64,000 bases of DNA from Stramonita haemastoma (lineage: Eukaryota; Mollusca; Gastropoda; Neogastropoda; Muricidae): contig CM060318.1 of NCBI GenBank assembly GCA_030674155.1, forward strand, positions 78,524,887 to 78,588,886, read 5' to 3'. The number at the start of each line of letters is the position of its first letter. The stretch's first letter is position 1. Positions 1 to 30,060 of the stretch are shown one piece after another. The notes under the pieces were generated by a model. It was not told where the DNA came from. It did not search any database and was given only the letters and a program-made list of their open reading frames with translations. Both the position numbers and the translations under genes were made by a program.

Positions 1-180
1 AGACAGACAGACAGACAAGACAGACAGACAGGACCAGAGACACAGAGAAAGAGACAAAGCCAGAGATAGAGACCAAGACATGGAGAGACAGACAGACAGA
101 CATACAGAAACAGAGAGAGACAGAGAGACACACACACACACACAGAAAAGAGAGAAGGGGGAAGAGAGGGGGGCAAGCAG
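1..180. repeat. (GACA)n and purine-rich simple sequence
   Basis: Tandem GACA units grading into AGAGAC/CACACA sequence. It lies downstream of exon 18, probably within a VPS8 intron. No coding signal is visible. Confidence 0.85.
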
Positions 181-654
181 ATTAAAGAAGTAATAAGAAT
201 TGTCAAAGTAAGAATGAAAGAAAAACATCGATGTTAACTTTAGACTTTATCAAAGAAGTGGAGTTAATTTTCAGTGCACTAGTGAGTTTATGACAGAATA
301 CAATAGAACAAATGCAAGGCATGTCACATACCATACATTGAAACTTACAGAAAATTAATGACAGCAAATGATAATATATTCCTTTACTTACATGGATACA
401 TTTTGGCTGTATTCTGAGAATACTTTATCTTGGAGCAAGTGTTCCTACTGTTAAACACAGATGGAAAAGTTATCTTGCTACACATGCTTAGATACCCACA
501 CACTGACATGCATGCACATATAATACAGACATGGAATATTTATTCTGAGACAGAAAGTTATACAGAAATACAAACACACACACACACACACAGCACGCAT
601 GCACGCACCCAGCACACCCCACACCACCCACCACACACAAAACACACATGGGGG

Positions 655-990
655 GGACTGGATAGCCTAGTGGTCAGAACATTGCGCTCGCAATTTGACA
701 ACCCGAGTTTGATTCCCGTTCAAGGGGATTTTCCCCCTGGAGTTAACATCAGTGCTGACTCCACTCTCACCAAAAATCTCTCGGATGAGACTGTAAACCA
801 AGGCCCGTGTGCAAACGCAGCAGAACATCTTGTGCACACATTAAATCCTGTTCCGCTTTTTGTAAGAGTAGGACGTTGTGTGCTGGTGGGAACAGATGAC
901 AATATTTACAAAACTTAATACACACGGGGATTGGATGAAAAAAAGCACATAAGGGCTTATTCCATTATCTTTCATAAAAAAGAATATGTA
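655..990 (+). mobile_element. tRNA-derived SINE, family 1, copy a
   Basis: Starts with an A-box-like TAGCCTAGTGG and a B-box-like GAGTTTGATTCCC, followed by a shared body (ACATCAGTGCTGACTCCACT ... GGGAACAGATGACAA) and an A/T-rich tail. The same body recurs at 19,690, 20,125, 24,440 and, as partial copies, at 36,832, 44,633 and 62,090. No functional tRNA fold is implied. Confidence 0.8.
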
Positions 991-2178
991 AAAAATAATA
1001 AATAAATAAACATCACACGCACACACACACACATTGAATACTAGTTGATCAGAAAACCAAAGTGCGGTGCATGAAAGGCTTGTGACAGGGATACAACACA
1101 TCACTACACACAACACAACCCAACACAACACAGCACAGGAGTACACAGCAAGAGTACACCACATCTATAAGGGAAATACAGCGTGTCAGTACCTTGGACT
1201 TGCTTACCGAGCTCTGCAGTCACAAACACCATGCGAGTTAGCGTACAAACAAACCCAACAAAGCACCATTACCATGACAATCCAACAACAATGACAAAAT
1301 ATTGCACAAATGCCATCACATCCAAATAAGAGAGAATCTGACAAGGATCATTTCCAATATAATTACGCCTCAATCACACTTCCCCTACCTTCAGCCCCCT
1401 CCCATCCTCCTGAAGAGAATAAGGAAACCACCATAACAAAAATAAACCAGAAAATACCTGTTTTTCCCCAAATAAATCTTGCTCTGCACTTTTTTTTTCC
1501 TTTGTCAGTCCAGTTTCCAAAAATGAAATGCAGTTCTAACAAACTCAGCTTTTGTGTAGGATTGCAGCTTTATCTACTCATTAAACAATGCAACCATGAG
1601 TGTTTAATATACTTCATGACAATGAATAAGATTACAAGAGAAAATCTGACTTGAAACCCTTAAAAAAAGGCAGTCCAACAGGCTTGCTTAGATAGATCTA
1701 TAACATCTGCATTCCTAAAACTTCATACTGCTGGCATTTGGTTTTCCTAAACAGAAACAGTGTGTTTCAACCACACCCACACCACAAAGACACAAAACCA
1801 CAAAACTCAACAGTATCTAGCAGACTTTATCACTGTGCACACACGATCCTCAACAAACTAACTCAAGCCACTGAGTAGTGTGTGAGTACACAGACAGTGC
1901 ACACTGCCAACATCATGTCCACACTTCACAAAACGTCTGAGAAACGTCACAGATAACACTCCAAAACATGGATCGCCCACACACACATATCCTTTCTTTA
2001 AAATGCTCCGAAAAATAAAATAAATCTCTTAACACATGCCATAATTGCTCTGAATAAAATGAAATACTCTATATGATACACATAATCAAATAAAGAGTCA
2101 TGAACCAAGATGATCTCACACACAGCATCGGTGGTACAAGTGACAAAAGAAGAAATCATGGCGGCCGCAGTCACTGAC
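991..2178. other. Intronic or downstream sequence with no recognised feature
   Basis: AT-rich sequence with CA-rich patches between the SINE and VPS8 exon 18. I looked on the minus strand for the next Vps8 segment and did not find it, so the following exon is probably beyond the left edge. Confidence 0.5.
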
Positions 2179-19500
<17,322 letters not shown>

Positions 19501-19680
19501 GATGATTACGGAAGTGGTGACCAGCTATCTCCCTTAGGGTTGTAAATTCATAACATAAATGGCAGTTATTTCCCTTCTATAATACTGATCCCCTGCTGGT
19601 TATTTACGTATCTTGGTTACCAAGATGATGAGTTATGAGGCGCGATCTGCAGGAGATGCCACCTCAATAGATAACGGGGC
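19501..19680 (-). promoter_or_regulatory. Presumed VPS8 5' UTR and proximal promoter
   Basis: The 180 bp between the start codon and the nearest SINE copy. No TATA box at a sensible distance is evident; TATAAT at 19,578 on the plus strand is not convincing. Assigned by position only. Confidence 0.35.
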
Positions 19681-19689
19681 ACACACAGC

Positions 19690-20040
19690 TAGATCCTTGA
19701 AGTGGTCAGAACATTGCGCTGGCAATTTGAAGACCCGGGTTCGAGTCCGGTCAGGAAATTTCTTCTGTGATGTTTAACATAATGCTGACTCCATCTTCCC
19801 AAAAAGTCCTTCGGATGAACTTTAAACCAGATTGGCGGCCGTGTGGCGAACGCACGCAGACATCTTGCGCACACGTTAAATAAATGTTCCGCTTTCGTAA
19901 GAGTAGGCCAATCGTGTGCCGTTGAACAGACGCTCATGATGTTACAAACTGCATCACACTAGGACCGGTGAAAAAAAAGCAACATGATTGCTTATTTGTT
20001 ATCCTCGATATAAAAGGATAAATAAATAAATAAAAAATAA
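19690..20040 (+). mobile_element. tRNA-derived SINE, family 1, copy b
   Basis: B-box GGGTTCGAGTCC and the shared body, ending in an (AAAT)n-like tail. The A box is partly altered (TTGAAGTGGTCAG). It lies less than 200 bp upstream of the VPS8 start codon, so it may contribute promoter sequence. Confidence 0.8.
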
Positions 20041-20124
20041 ATTAAGGTAAACATGAGGGGGATGAAAGACACAGATTACAAGCGCTTGTTTTGTCAGACC
20101 AGTCCCAAAAGACACAGGCCGACT

Positions 20125-20455
20125 CCACCTCGAATCATCGCAATTGGACGACCCGGGTTCGATTCCCGTTCGAGGGGATTTTAACCCAGGATTTAACATC
20201 AGTGCAGACTCCACTTTCCCCACAAGTCCTTCGGATGAAACTATAAACCAAGGCCCTGTGTGCGAACGCACGCAGAACATGTTGCACACAGTTAAATCAT
20301 GCTCAGCTTTTCGAAAGAGTAGGCCATTGTGTGCCGGTGGGAACAGATGACAAGATTGACAAAACTGCATACGTAAGGGTACTGGATGTAAAAAAAAAAA
20401 AAGCACTGGAGTGTTTATTCCGTTATCCTCGAAATAAAATAATAAATAATAACAA
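20125..20455 (+). mobile_element. tRNA-derived SINE, family 1, copy c
   Basis: B-box GGGTTCGATTCCC followed by the full body and an AATAAA-type tail. The A-box end is missing or diverged. Tandem to copy b in the same orientation. Confidence 0.82.
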
Positions 20456-20520
20456 TTGACAAACTTATGATTTTGAAGAAAGCTTGGAGGTTTTATATGT
20501 AATATAGTTGGGCTTATAAT

Positions 20521-22385
20521 ATAATAATAATAATAAAATGGAGGCTTATATAGCGCGAATTCCCAAAAACATTGGCCCACCACGCTGTACAATCAAATCA
20601 ATTTAAATAGTTTACACATATGAGTGAAAATTTTGCAAAAAAATAAGGAAAAAATGCATGCACATACAATACACAGCATATTACATGGCCAGAGAATAAA
20701 AGTAAAATAAGAGCAATGTCATCAAGAAAATGTGCAGTGCAGTACAATGCATACACAACAACACACACAACATGCGCACGCTGCAAAAAATACACGCATA
20801 CACAAAACACGGAATAACAAAGAAAACGGCACATTCATGGATTTACCCTACATGTGCTCACATTTACCAAAAAAATAAATGAAGTAAAATAGAAATGAAG
20901 AACCTTATCATTTTCCCAAAACACTGAAGACCAGCATTCGAGTCAGAGATGAGTCGATAAAATGGGAAATCAATTTTGATCAGTGGTCAGGGACAAGAAT
21001 CGGATAAAAAGGTGTGTTTTGAGCAACCTTTAAAGGAGGAAGTAGAGTCAGTGTGTCTTATTTCAGATGGAAGTGTGTTCCAGAGAGTGGGGCCTACATG
21101 AGAGAATGAGTGCTCGCCTGTGCTGTTTTTTTTACTTTGGGAACTCTCAAAATTCTAGTGTCAGAGGATGAGCGGAGTGGTCTGTTTGGGTGGTACACAG
21201 AAAGAGTATCGGAGAAGTATGCTGGAACTTTGTTCAAGAAGAAATGATGACAATGCATCATAACTTTGTACTGGACATGAGCTTGGATTGGAAGCCAGTG
21301 CAGATTTCGCAATACAGTTGTGATGTGATTATGCTTCTTTGTTTTGAGTACCAGTTGGGCAGCTGAGTTTTGTACCTTTTGTAGTTTCTCTATCAACAAC
21401 TTGGGACAGCCTGCAAGCAGGAGTTTCATAGTCAAGCCTAGATAGAACAAGGGCACAGACAAGTTTCTTGGCTGTATCTACATCAATATACATTCTGATG
21501 TTACTGATCTGACGAAGCGCAGCATAAGCTGAGCGGCAAGTCTGTGAAACATGTTTCTCAATTGACATGGTATTTGTCATAATGAATCCTAGATTGCAAG
21601 CTGATGGGAGAAAGAAATATCTGATTTTCCAACACGGATGGTAGATGGTAGATCAACTGATAGAGAAGAATGAGTGGAGTGAATCAGCAGGGCTTCTGTT
21701 TTATCGTCATTTAATTTCAATTTGTCTAGTCATTCAGGATTTGATGTCGGATATACAATTTTGCATGATTTCAGTAGTATTGTCGACATTATCAGGACGG
21801 CATTTAGAGTAAAGTTGGAGTCATCCGCAAAAGACTAGATTTTGGATAGAGTGACTGCTAATGAGGGTGTTCAGTGGCTTGGTGTACATATTGAAATGAA
21901 TGGGTCCCAGACTGATCCTTGTGGTACGCAAAGAGAGGTTTGCTGGTGAGGACTTGAACTCATCTACGATAACGGTTTGCGTTCGATCAGTTAGATAGTT
22001 CTAAAACCACTTCAGTGCTGTTCCACAGAAACCAAAGTGTTGTTGGAGAGCTTGGTAGAGAATTGTGTGATTGATTGTATCAAATGCAGCTGATAGATCC
22101 AAAATAGTGAGGACAGAGATATTTCCATCATCTAGAGCAAGTAACAATATATATTTGCAACTTTCAGAAGTGCTGTTTCAGTGCTGTGCGAGGGCCTGTA
22201 TGCTAACTGGTTTGGAGGTAGAAGAGAATGTGAGACAAGATGTTTAAAGAGCTGATCCAGTACAAGTTTTTCAAGGATTTTTGACAGGAAGGGCAAGTTG
22301 GAAACAGGTCTGTAATTCTTGAGGATGTTTGGGTCAAGAGATAACTTTTTGAGCAGAGTTTTACAACTGCATATTTGAAACTAGA
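20521..22385 (-). mobile_element. 5'-truncated CR1/L2-like LINE, reverse transcriptase fragment, decayed
   Basis: Minus-strand conceptual frames show NYRPVSNLPFLSKILEKLV (about 22,260-22,330), motif A LDLSAAFDTINH (about 22,070-22,110), motif B VPQGSV (about 21,925) and the catalytic FADD of motif C (about 21,820). Downstream comes LQKVQNSAAQLVLKTKKHNH and LHWLPIQAHVQYK (21,250-21,400). The 3' end is a GCGCTATATAAGCCTCCATT segment with an (ATT)n tail at 20,521-20,535. Several frameshifts and stops break the frame, and no endonuclease domain is present. Clade is inferred from motif style and the tail. Confidence 0.85.
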
Positions 22386-24000
22386 AGGGACAACACCTGT
22401 GGATAGACTTCCACCTTTAAATAAATAGCAGCACAAAGCACTTTGTATACCCCCCCAAAAAAAAACAACAACAACAAACAAAAAAAATCCCAAAACAACC
22501 CCCCCCAAAAAAAAATAACCCACAAACCCCCCCCACAAAAAACATCCTCATACACCAACATACTGAAGTATGTCATAAAAACTATTGAATTCTACACGAA
22601 CTTGTATTGGAAACAAACAAATTGTAATTTAGCACAATGTATGTAAATATCACTTTCAAAACAACTAATAGTAAATGTATACAAAACTTGTATGCATAGC
22701 ATATAAAGGATTCGTATACACCCACACCCACGGTGTGTGTGTGTGTGTGTGTGTGTGCGTGTGTGTGTGTGTGTGTGTGTCATGCATCATGTGTGAGTGT
22801 GTGTGTGTGAAGTAGTAATAGTAGCAGTAGTACACTCCTGTCTTGGGAGACAATGGCTCATTCATTTGTTTTCTTAGGCAATATCTTGCTTGGAGCAAAG
22901 CCTGAAATGACTTCGGTAGATCAGTCTGCGCATGGCAGTTTCTGTCACAGTTGTTGCATGAAAAATTGAACACCAGGTTGATTGCTGGTTTTGCTCTGTG
23001 TTGTGTGTGTACATGCATTGTGTGCATATGGTGTGTGTTCATGTGTGTGTAATGTCCATTTGTGCTTTATGGTGTGTGTCAGTGCGTGTGTATGTTTTCC
23101 ATCCTGAGCATCAGATGTGTGTGTGTGTGTGTGTGTGCATATGCCTTAACACACAGGTCAGCATGTGTGGAAGTGGAAGTATGTTAGCATATGCCTTAAT
23201 GCACACATGCTTTAAAGCAATGATGTGAGAACAACATGGAAAGATTACATTGAAGAATCACAAAAACTAAATCTTTTGATATTTCTGTTTTAATACTGAA
23301 CTGCTTTGCACCCCCACCCATTGGAAATGAACAATCTAAAAAAATCACAAAAACTGATTTTTATATTTCGTGTGTTCTTTATTTATGAATATGCTTTTGC
23401 TCCGTCAAAATGAAGAAAAGCAAACAAGATCTATTTTTTCAGGGTTGTCTTCTACTCTTTTTTCAGTCTAAACCCTATTAAAAGCGTATTCTTAACTATA
23501 CAAAGGTATATCAATAAAATGAATCAACTTTCACTTGACACATGGCACACGTTTATGAACATCACAAGATCTGACCAAAAAAGAAAAAAATGGGGAAAAG
23601 TCATTTACAAAAGAAATATTGATTTTGGTACACAAAGATAGGAAGTGAGAGACAAAAAAAGCAATGGATATTCCATACACAAATGTAAGATTGATCACAC
23701 TTATATGCAATATAGAAATTTTTCTGCTTTAGGGAAAGAAGAAAGAATGAAACCCTCAGTTGAAAAGTTATACCGTTACTGTTAGTGAATACATCTAGAA
23801 ATATGGCATAAAATATTTCCATTTCTACAACGAATTTTATGACAAAATGTATTTACATAAAGGTACATTAGTGTCTTACTGGTTTGAAAACAAAATAAAG
23901 GCTGCCTCTGAGCCACACTTCTAAACATACCTCATCAAGATTAACTCCCCGCCACCAAAAAAAGATAAAACAAAATCCACCAAGCAAAATATGAGCTAGG
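22386..24000. other. Intergenic, no gene seen
   Basis: AT-rich sequence with poly-C/poly-A patches at 22,450-22,550 and GT tracts at 22,735-22,780 and 23,115-23,138. No exon-like segment or recognisable protein. Confidence 0.55.
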
Positions 24001-24004
24001 TTTT

Positions 24005-24910
24005 TTTTTTCCCAATCTTAACTTTATTACTGACCATCACATAAAGACAAATAATATTTCTTCAGCAGTTAAGATAATTCAGGTTTTCAGAAATGAAAGA
24101 ATAAAATGTGCGTACATAATACAATATACATATGTATATCATTTTTTTTTCTGGCCTCAGTTGCATGCAGATCATGGAGCACCATCTTTTTTTCCTTTTT
24201 TTAAATAAATCTTTTTCTTTCTTTTTTTTTTTTTTTTAGTGAGTGCTCTACATGTCTCTCTTCATTGGCCAACCTACTCCCCGTCCCAACCCCCCCCCCC
24301 AACAAAATCCCCAAACAAGAAACAGACTAAATGACATTCATCTTACATTACTAGCCATCACAGCATGACAAAAATATTTCTTCAACAGGTCAGTCAATCT
24401 ACCTTTGAAGGGAAAAAAAGCTATGCGCGCATCACACACACACACACAATCTGCTGGCATGGGTTTGAATCTCAAAGAGGATTTTCCTCTTGAGTTTACA
24501 TCAGTGCAAACTCCACTCCCCCCCAAAATTCCTTCAGATGAGGCTATAAACTGAGGTCCCATGTGCGAATACACACAGAACATCTTGTGAACAGTTAAAA
24601 TTAGTTCCACTTTTTGGAGGAGTACGCCATCATGTGCCAGTGGGAACGGATGACATAACTGACAAAACTGCATACACATAGGGACTGGATGTAAAAAAGC
24701 ACATAAGTGCTTATTTCATTATCCTTGAAATATAATATAATAAATGAATAGATTAAATATTATATATATATAATTTTTTCTTTTTTAGCTCATTGCTTTT
24801 GAGGCCTCAGTTTTGCTTTAGCCTTTGCTTTTTGTCTTCCTTTTTTCTTCTCTTTTTAGTGAGTGCTCTTACACGTCTTTCTTTATTGGCCAAAAAAAAC
24901 CCAACAAAAA
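24005..24910. repeat. Local duplication interrupted by a SINE
   Basis: ACCATCACA ... AATATTTCTTCA and AGTGAGTGCTCT-ACA-GTCT-TCTT-ATTGGCCA occur at 24,033/24,225 and again at 24,353/24,855. The second copy is split by the SINE at 24,440-24,745. Confidence 0.55.
24440..24745 (+). mobile_element. tRNA-derived SINE, family 1, copy d
   Basis: Retains GGGTTTGAATCTC (degenerate B box) and the body from ACATCAGTGCAAACTCCACT to GGGAACGGATGACA, with an AT tail. Confidence 0.78.
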
Positions 24911-26109
24911 TATCCTCACATTCTAAATACACATAATTAGCCTTTCTCATCTTCCCTACAGTCTGGAGCAATAACTGCCCCAGTGTGAAGTCCTGCCTGT
25001 GTCTATTCATGTTCTGCGGCAGTGAACAGTCGGCTGGGTTTATTGTTGCTCTAGTGTGTGCTGCTGCTGCATGCGTCTATATGTGTAAACAAGTGATTTA
25101 CATTTGTCTGGGTTTATTTTCTGCTCTAGTGTATGTGTGATACCGTTAAGTTTTCACCATTTCATAAAAAAGGCAACTGTTTTCCTGACCGAACATGAGT
25201 TGCCATCTTGGACTATGTTTAAACAGGTTGTCTGAAGGCATTCAGGAAAAATCTAGATAACCTAATGACAGTGTTTACATTGAGGTTCATGTCAGGACTA
25301 TAAATAAAATATATAAAGACTATTACCATTTCATTTACATATTATAAGAATAATGCCTACAACCCCCTGCAGTTATGCAAACATCAAGGATCATTTTAAA
25401 ACCATTATCAACTCAATAAAATTGGGAAAAAGCCCACAAATAACATTTAGCCCAGCTTGTTTTGAGTACCTCTGGAAAATTTATGTACTTTACTGTAATA
25501 CAAGAATAAAACTAGAACACAAGCATAGATTAAAGCTAATAAATCTAAAAAACTTATCTCGGCATCACAACACTTTTGAACAGATTGGTAAACTAAAAAA
25601 AGGAAAACTTTCTAACCAATGATCCATTTACTGATAAAAATAAACACGTTGGAAAAGTTTTCTCATTTTTATTTTGATAATGGTCATCATGATATCATTT
25701 TTTTTCAATAACAAAGAATTCTTTCCCTAATAAACCATATCCCACTGTCCATAAAAAGGTAAAAAAGTGTTACTGTGCACAAAAACAATCCTATTCATGT
25801 GCTAGTGTTTAATGGAGTACAGAGAAAAAATATCCTGCTCACATACAGCCCTGAAACTGCTGAGCATCGAACTTCAGACTGAATACTATGACTAGAGTAC
25901 AAAAAGAACAGGGCTAACAGATGTACTCCAATCCAATCCTGTTGTTTATAACCCAAATGACCACAGAAACATTTCAGGAATGTCACCTCGTAAAATTTTG
26001 AATTTTGGCATAAAACTGTTACCACAGATGCACTCAAGTTTTTGCTACAGAAATGAAAAAATGCAGGCCACATTGCAAGACATGAGGATAACAGATGAAC
26101 GAAAAAAAG
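24911..26109. other. Intergenic, no gene seen
   Basis: AT-rich. The longest minus-strand frame (25,795-26,238) is Ser/Cys/Leu-rich and lies partly opposite the LINE tail, so I do not regard it as a gene. Confidence 0.5.
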
Positions 26110-26295
26110 GGTGCACAGCATAGCACCAAGATACACTACAGAACCTTGGCAGACTGGCAACCAGATGGATTGATGCCATCCAGAAATACATGGACCTGAA
26201 GTGGTACAGAGAGAAGGGGAGAACAAGACAGGAACCAATGGAGGGAGGACTGCTATGGAGGGTCACGGCCTGCAGTGGATAACATGCTGAGGTGC
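26110..26295 (+). mobile_element. LINE ORF2 C-terminal fragment, decayed
   Basis: Plus-strand frames give TRWIDAIQKYMDLKW and, after a frameshift, DRNQWREDCYGGSRP ending at a stop. This is the familiar RW-D-I---W ... DR--W motif at the C-terminus of several LINE polymerases. No other domain is present. Confidence 0.6.
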
Positions 26296-27029
26296 TAATG
26301 GTTCCTGTACTGGCTTTTTTACATAGTAGGTGTGTTGACAAAAAAGTATATCTACAAAGCCATGCTAGAGACAGACCAATTTCTTCAAAGTCATGAATAG
26401 GGCATTTTGGAAAAATCTAGTCACATATAGAAAAAGATCATTGCAACAACACCTCAATATGAAGAAAGAACTATATACCCTTCGCACTTACTACATAAGA
26501 CAGAACCCATAATAACTTGATAGGAAGCAACCGACACCAACAAGTCAATATGAAAGAAAGCACTCTATACTTTAGTAACTAAAAACAAAAATCGAACCTT
26601 TTCGATAATTTACTGACAAAGGAACTTTATACCTTCGTACCAAAAAAATCAGTTGTAGAAAAGGAGCATTATATATATTTGTACACCAACTAATTCAATA
26701 AAATAACTTTATAAACCGATACTGATTCCACATGAAATAAAGAACTTTATACTTTGTAATCATTGATTAAAGGAAAGAACTTATACTTTTAACCAATTTA
26801 TTAAAGGAAAGAACTTTATACATGTAACCATTTAATTTGAGGAAGAACTTTATACAGTTAACCAATTTAATTTGAAGAAAAAACTTTGATAACAGTTATA
26901 TGAAGAAAAAACCCTAATACTTTGACACCAGCTAACTCACTGTGAAAGAAGATTTTGGCCAAACTAATACCACACGAAAGGAAATGTTTTAAATACTTTT
27001 AGGCAACTTAAATGAATATGGAGGAAAAC

Positions 27030-27310
27030 GTGCTTAACGCCAACCTTTTTTTCTGTTCCCAGCTAGAGCTCTGCGGTTTAGTAACGCAAGATTTTTGTGA
27101 ATGCAACCTTTCTTCCCCCATCATTAAGGCGGCTGCATTGTGACTTTGGGGATACAATTGGGAATTGAACTACCAATTTTGCCTGGACAGCTGGGAGTTC
27201 CTCCCTGCTCTTTCTGATTTTCAACTGTCATGGATTCCTTTGGCATGCACAAGTCCAAAGCACATAAGTCCGACTGGTTTAGAGTCTGCCCTAAAGACTT
27301 GAGATTCACT
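27030..27310 (-). mobile_element. SINE-like element, family 2, copy a
   Basis: In reverse complement it matches 29,715-30,060: AGACTCTAAACCAGT-GGA, GACTTGTGCA, GAGCAGGGAGG and CTAGAGCTCT-type end. Recognised only by self-comparison within the window. Confidence 0.65.
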
Positions 27311-27454
27311 AGGAAGTTAACAACTAAGTATAAGGAAAAGAACTTTCCAACAATGCACTGACTTCCCTATAGAAATAACTTTTTCCTAGTCCATGGGAAA
27401 AGTCTTTCTCCATGGGGTTGTCAGGGGGCTGTCAGTATAAATAACATCCCTGCT

Positions 27455-27575
27455 TTCTGAAAATTCTGTGCTAGGAATTCATTCTTTTCTATCCCTCTGT
27501 TCCTGCCTTATTCTTTTTCTCCTTGTCATCTCCTCTATTTTCTGCCTTTTTGGTCCATTCAAATAAAAGAAAAAA
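27455..27575 (-). repeat. 130-bp dispersed repeat, copy 2
   Basis: Reverse complement resembles 9,913-10,045, sharing GGCAGAAAA, AGGGATAGAAAAGA and TAGCACAGAATTTTC. Confidence 0.55.
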
Positions 27576-28200
27576 GAATGCTAACTAATTTCATTTGAAG
27601 CAAAGAACTTGGTAAAACTTAATATGAAGGAAAGAACATTATGCTGTGACACACTCATTATGGAGGAAAAATACACGATGCTTTTAGACAATCTAACCAG
27701 ACATAAAAGAAAGGCCTAATTACTTTGGCACCAGCTAATTCAAAATGAAGAAAAAATACTTTACACTTTGATGCAACTGAACATGAAGGAAAAGAACATG
27801 TTTAATGCCACCTAAAACAAAGTAAAAAGAAAGAAGGTTATACTTGGATAATGACTGAGTATATACAAAGGCAGAAACTTTGATACTGACCGAATGGGAA
27901 GGAAAAAGTTTTATAGTTTGATACCAGCTAACCTGATATCAAGCGGAGACACTTTATACTTCGACACAAACTAACTCAGTTGGAAGGGAATAACTCCACT
28001 CATTGATAGCGAAAAGGAAGGAAAAGTGTACAGAGTGACACCAAATCAGTAAGAAGGAAAGAGCTTTATGTTTTGATACCAACAAATTCAGCAGGAAGAA
28101 AAGAGCTTTATTTCATGATACCATCAAACTGAGCAGGGAATAAAGGGGCTTTATCTTTGATGTCAACTAACAATTTCAAGGAAAAACTTTAACCGTGATA

Positions 28201-28971
28201 ACTAGTTTAGTTTAGAAGCAAAAATGTGCAAGTGGCACATTACAAAAAACAGTGCATACTCCACTACAGCAGGCACTTTTTTTTTCTGGCATTGCAACCA
28301 TCAACGGTTAGCTTATTTTTCAGCATTAAAAATTTTTCATTTTTCTTGGGTAAATCATTTTACTATCACAGTAATTTCCAGAATAATTTTTTTTTTAACC
28401 TGCCAGTCAGCTCGAACTACTCTTTCCCTGTACTGCTGTTCCCTTATATAGCCGTTTCCCCACACCGCAGAACTGAGTCAGAAAAAGAAAAAGTGTAAAA
28501 AGTTAATTGTTAGTGAAAAAAATGGTCAAGTGTTAGGGTTTGCGGTATGGGGCAAGAACTAGGGTTAGAGTTGAGTGTTAACAGCTCAAAGGAACAGCAC
28601 TGCAGGGAAAAAGTTGAATCAGAAATGCAATGCTTTCTTGAAACATCCAAAAGCACACTGTCTGTTACACAATTTTTCAACGGGAAATAATTTGTCACGG
28701 TGAAATTTGGAGTGGTACGCCAAAATTGACTATAACAAAGATTTGCATTACCACAAATGTCTGACCCTATTCACACTGACTCCAGCCGTTCCATTTCTGG
28801 TCAGGAGTTTCAGTTACTGGTCAATTTTGTACGAGTGCTTCAGGCTAGAAATGTCAAGATTCAGAATTTTCAGTGTTTTTGGCATCATACCAAAATTATG
28901 ATGTAAGCCATCAACAGCACTGTTGGACTATTCATCTTACAAAAGCCATCGATGGGAACAAATTTCTTTGG

Positions 28972-28972
<1 letters not shown>
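28201..28972. other. Intergenic, no gene seen
   Basis: AT-rich DNA between satellite blocks. Short reading frames in both orientations show no recognisable motif. Confidence 0.45.

Positions 28973-29041
<69 letters not shown>
28973..29041. repeat. (GT)n microsatellite
   Basis: About 34 GT units, continuing into a GC-rich alternating stretch to 29,092. Confidence 0.95.
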
Positions 29042-29044
<3 letters not shown>

Positions 29045-29714
29045 GTGTGCGCGTGTGCGCGCGCGTGTTGTTGGAGTGTGTGTGTGCGCGCGAGTGCATT
29101 TGTGACCCGACTGTTACAGCATCTCAGCTGAAGAGAATCTGTCTACATATTACAAATCAAGATATGAAGAAAAGAACTGTTTTACCTTGAAACCAACTAA
29201 TTCAATACAAAGGAGATAACTTTACACTTTAATACCAACTGACTCAATATGAAGGAAAGGTCTTCTTTGACATGAACTCACTCAACTGGAATCAAAATAC
29301 CCGATTCCAGTTAAGTGAATAAGAAAGAAAGCTTTATATTTTGATACCAACAGATTGAGAAACTTTCAATATGAAGGAAACCAGTCAATACAAAATGACT
29401 CGATATAAAGGAAAGAATACTTCAATAAGGATGGGGAAAAAAATTATATTTTTTGATATTTACTCGCTCAAAGTGAAGTAAAAAAAAAAAACCCTTATAG
29501 TTTGACAAATAACTTGGTGCAAAAGAAATAAATTTAAGAATTTAAGAATTCCACATTTAAGAAAGACTTTTCATACCAAGCAACTCAAAAAGAAAAAAAA
29601 CAAAACCCTACAACTAACCAGATATGAAAATAACTTTATACTTTAATGCCAACCAACTTGACACACAGAATAGCATTATTCTTTGATACCAATAAATTTA
29701 ATATTGACTGGAAT

Positions 29715-30060
29715 AGGTTCAGATGTTCACCTGTCTAACAAGTAAACCCCAGGGTTCTGTGTTCGAACCTCGGCCTTGCCCATCTTCCCAGTTTAACAGT
29801 GGAGTCTTTTGGAGGAGACTCTGAACCAGTTGGACCCATGTGTTTATGGACTTGTACACATCAAAAGAACCCACAACAGTTGAGAATCGGAAAGAGCAGG
29901 GAGGTACCTCTTGACTGCCCCAGCAAACTGGTAGGTTCAATTTTCTACTGTATCCCTGAAGTTAGAATGTGGCTACTTTAATGATGTGGGGAAAAAACGG
30001 TTGCAATACACAAACATCTCACTGTTGGTAAACTGTAGAGCTGTAGTCAAGGAACGTCCC
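29715..30060 (+). mobile_element. SINE-like element, family 2, copy b
   Basis: Contains a B-box-like TGTTCGAACCTCG near its start, then GACTCTGAACCAGTTGGACC and GAGCAGGGAGGTACCTC. Its 3' part (GTATCCCTGAAGTTAGAATG, TGTAGAGCTGTAG) recurs at 37,100-37,195, 38,870-38,960, 44,825-44,925 and 62,280-62,385. Family 1 and 2 pieces may be parts of longer composites. Confidence 0.68.

Noticed and set aside
25795..26238. 147-residue Ser/Cys/Leu-rich minus-strand frame
   Set aside because: Its 5' part is antisense to a LINE C-terminal fragment; nothing else supports a gene.
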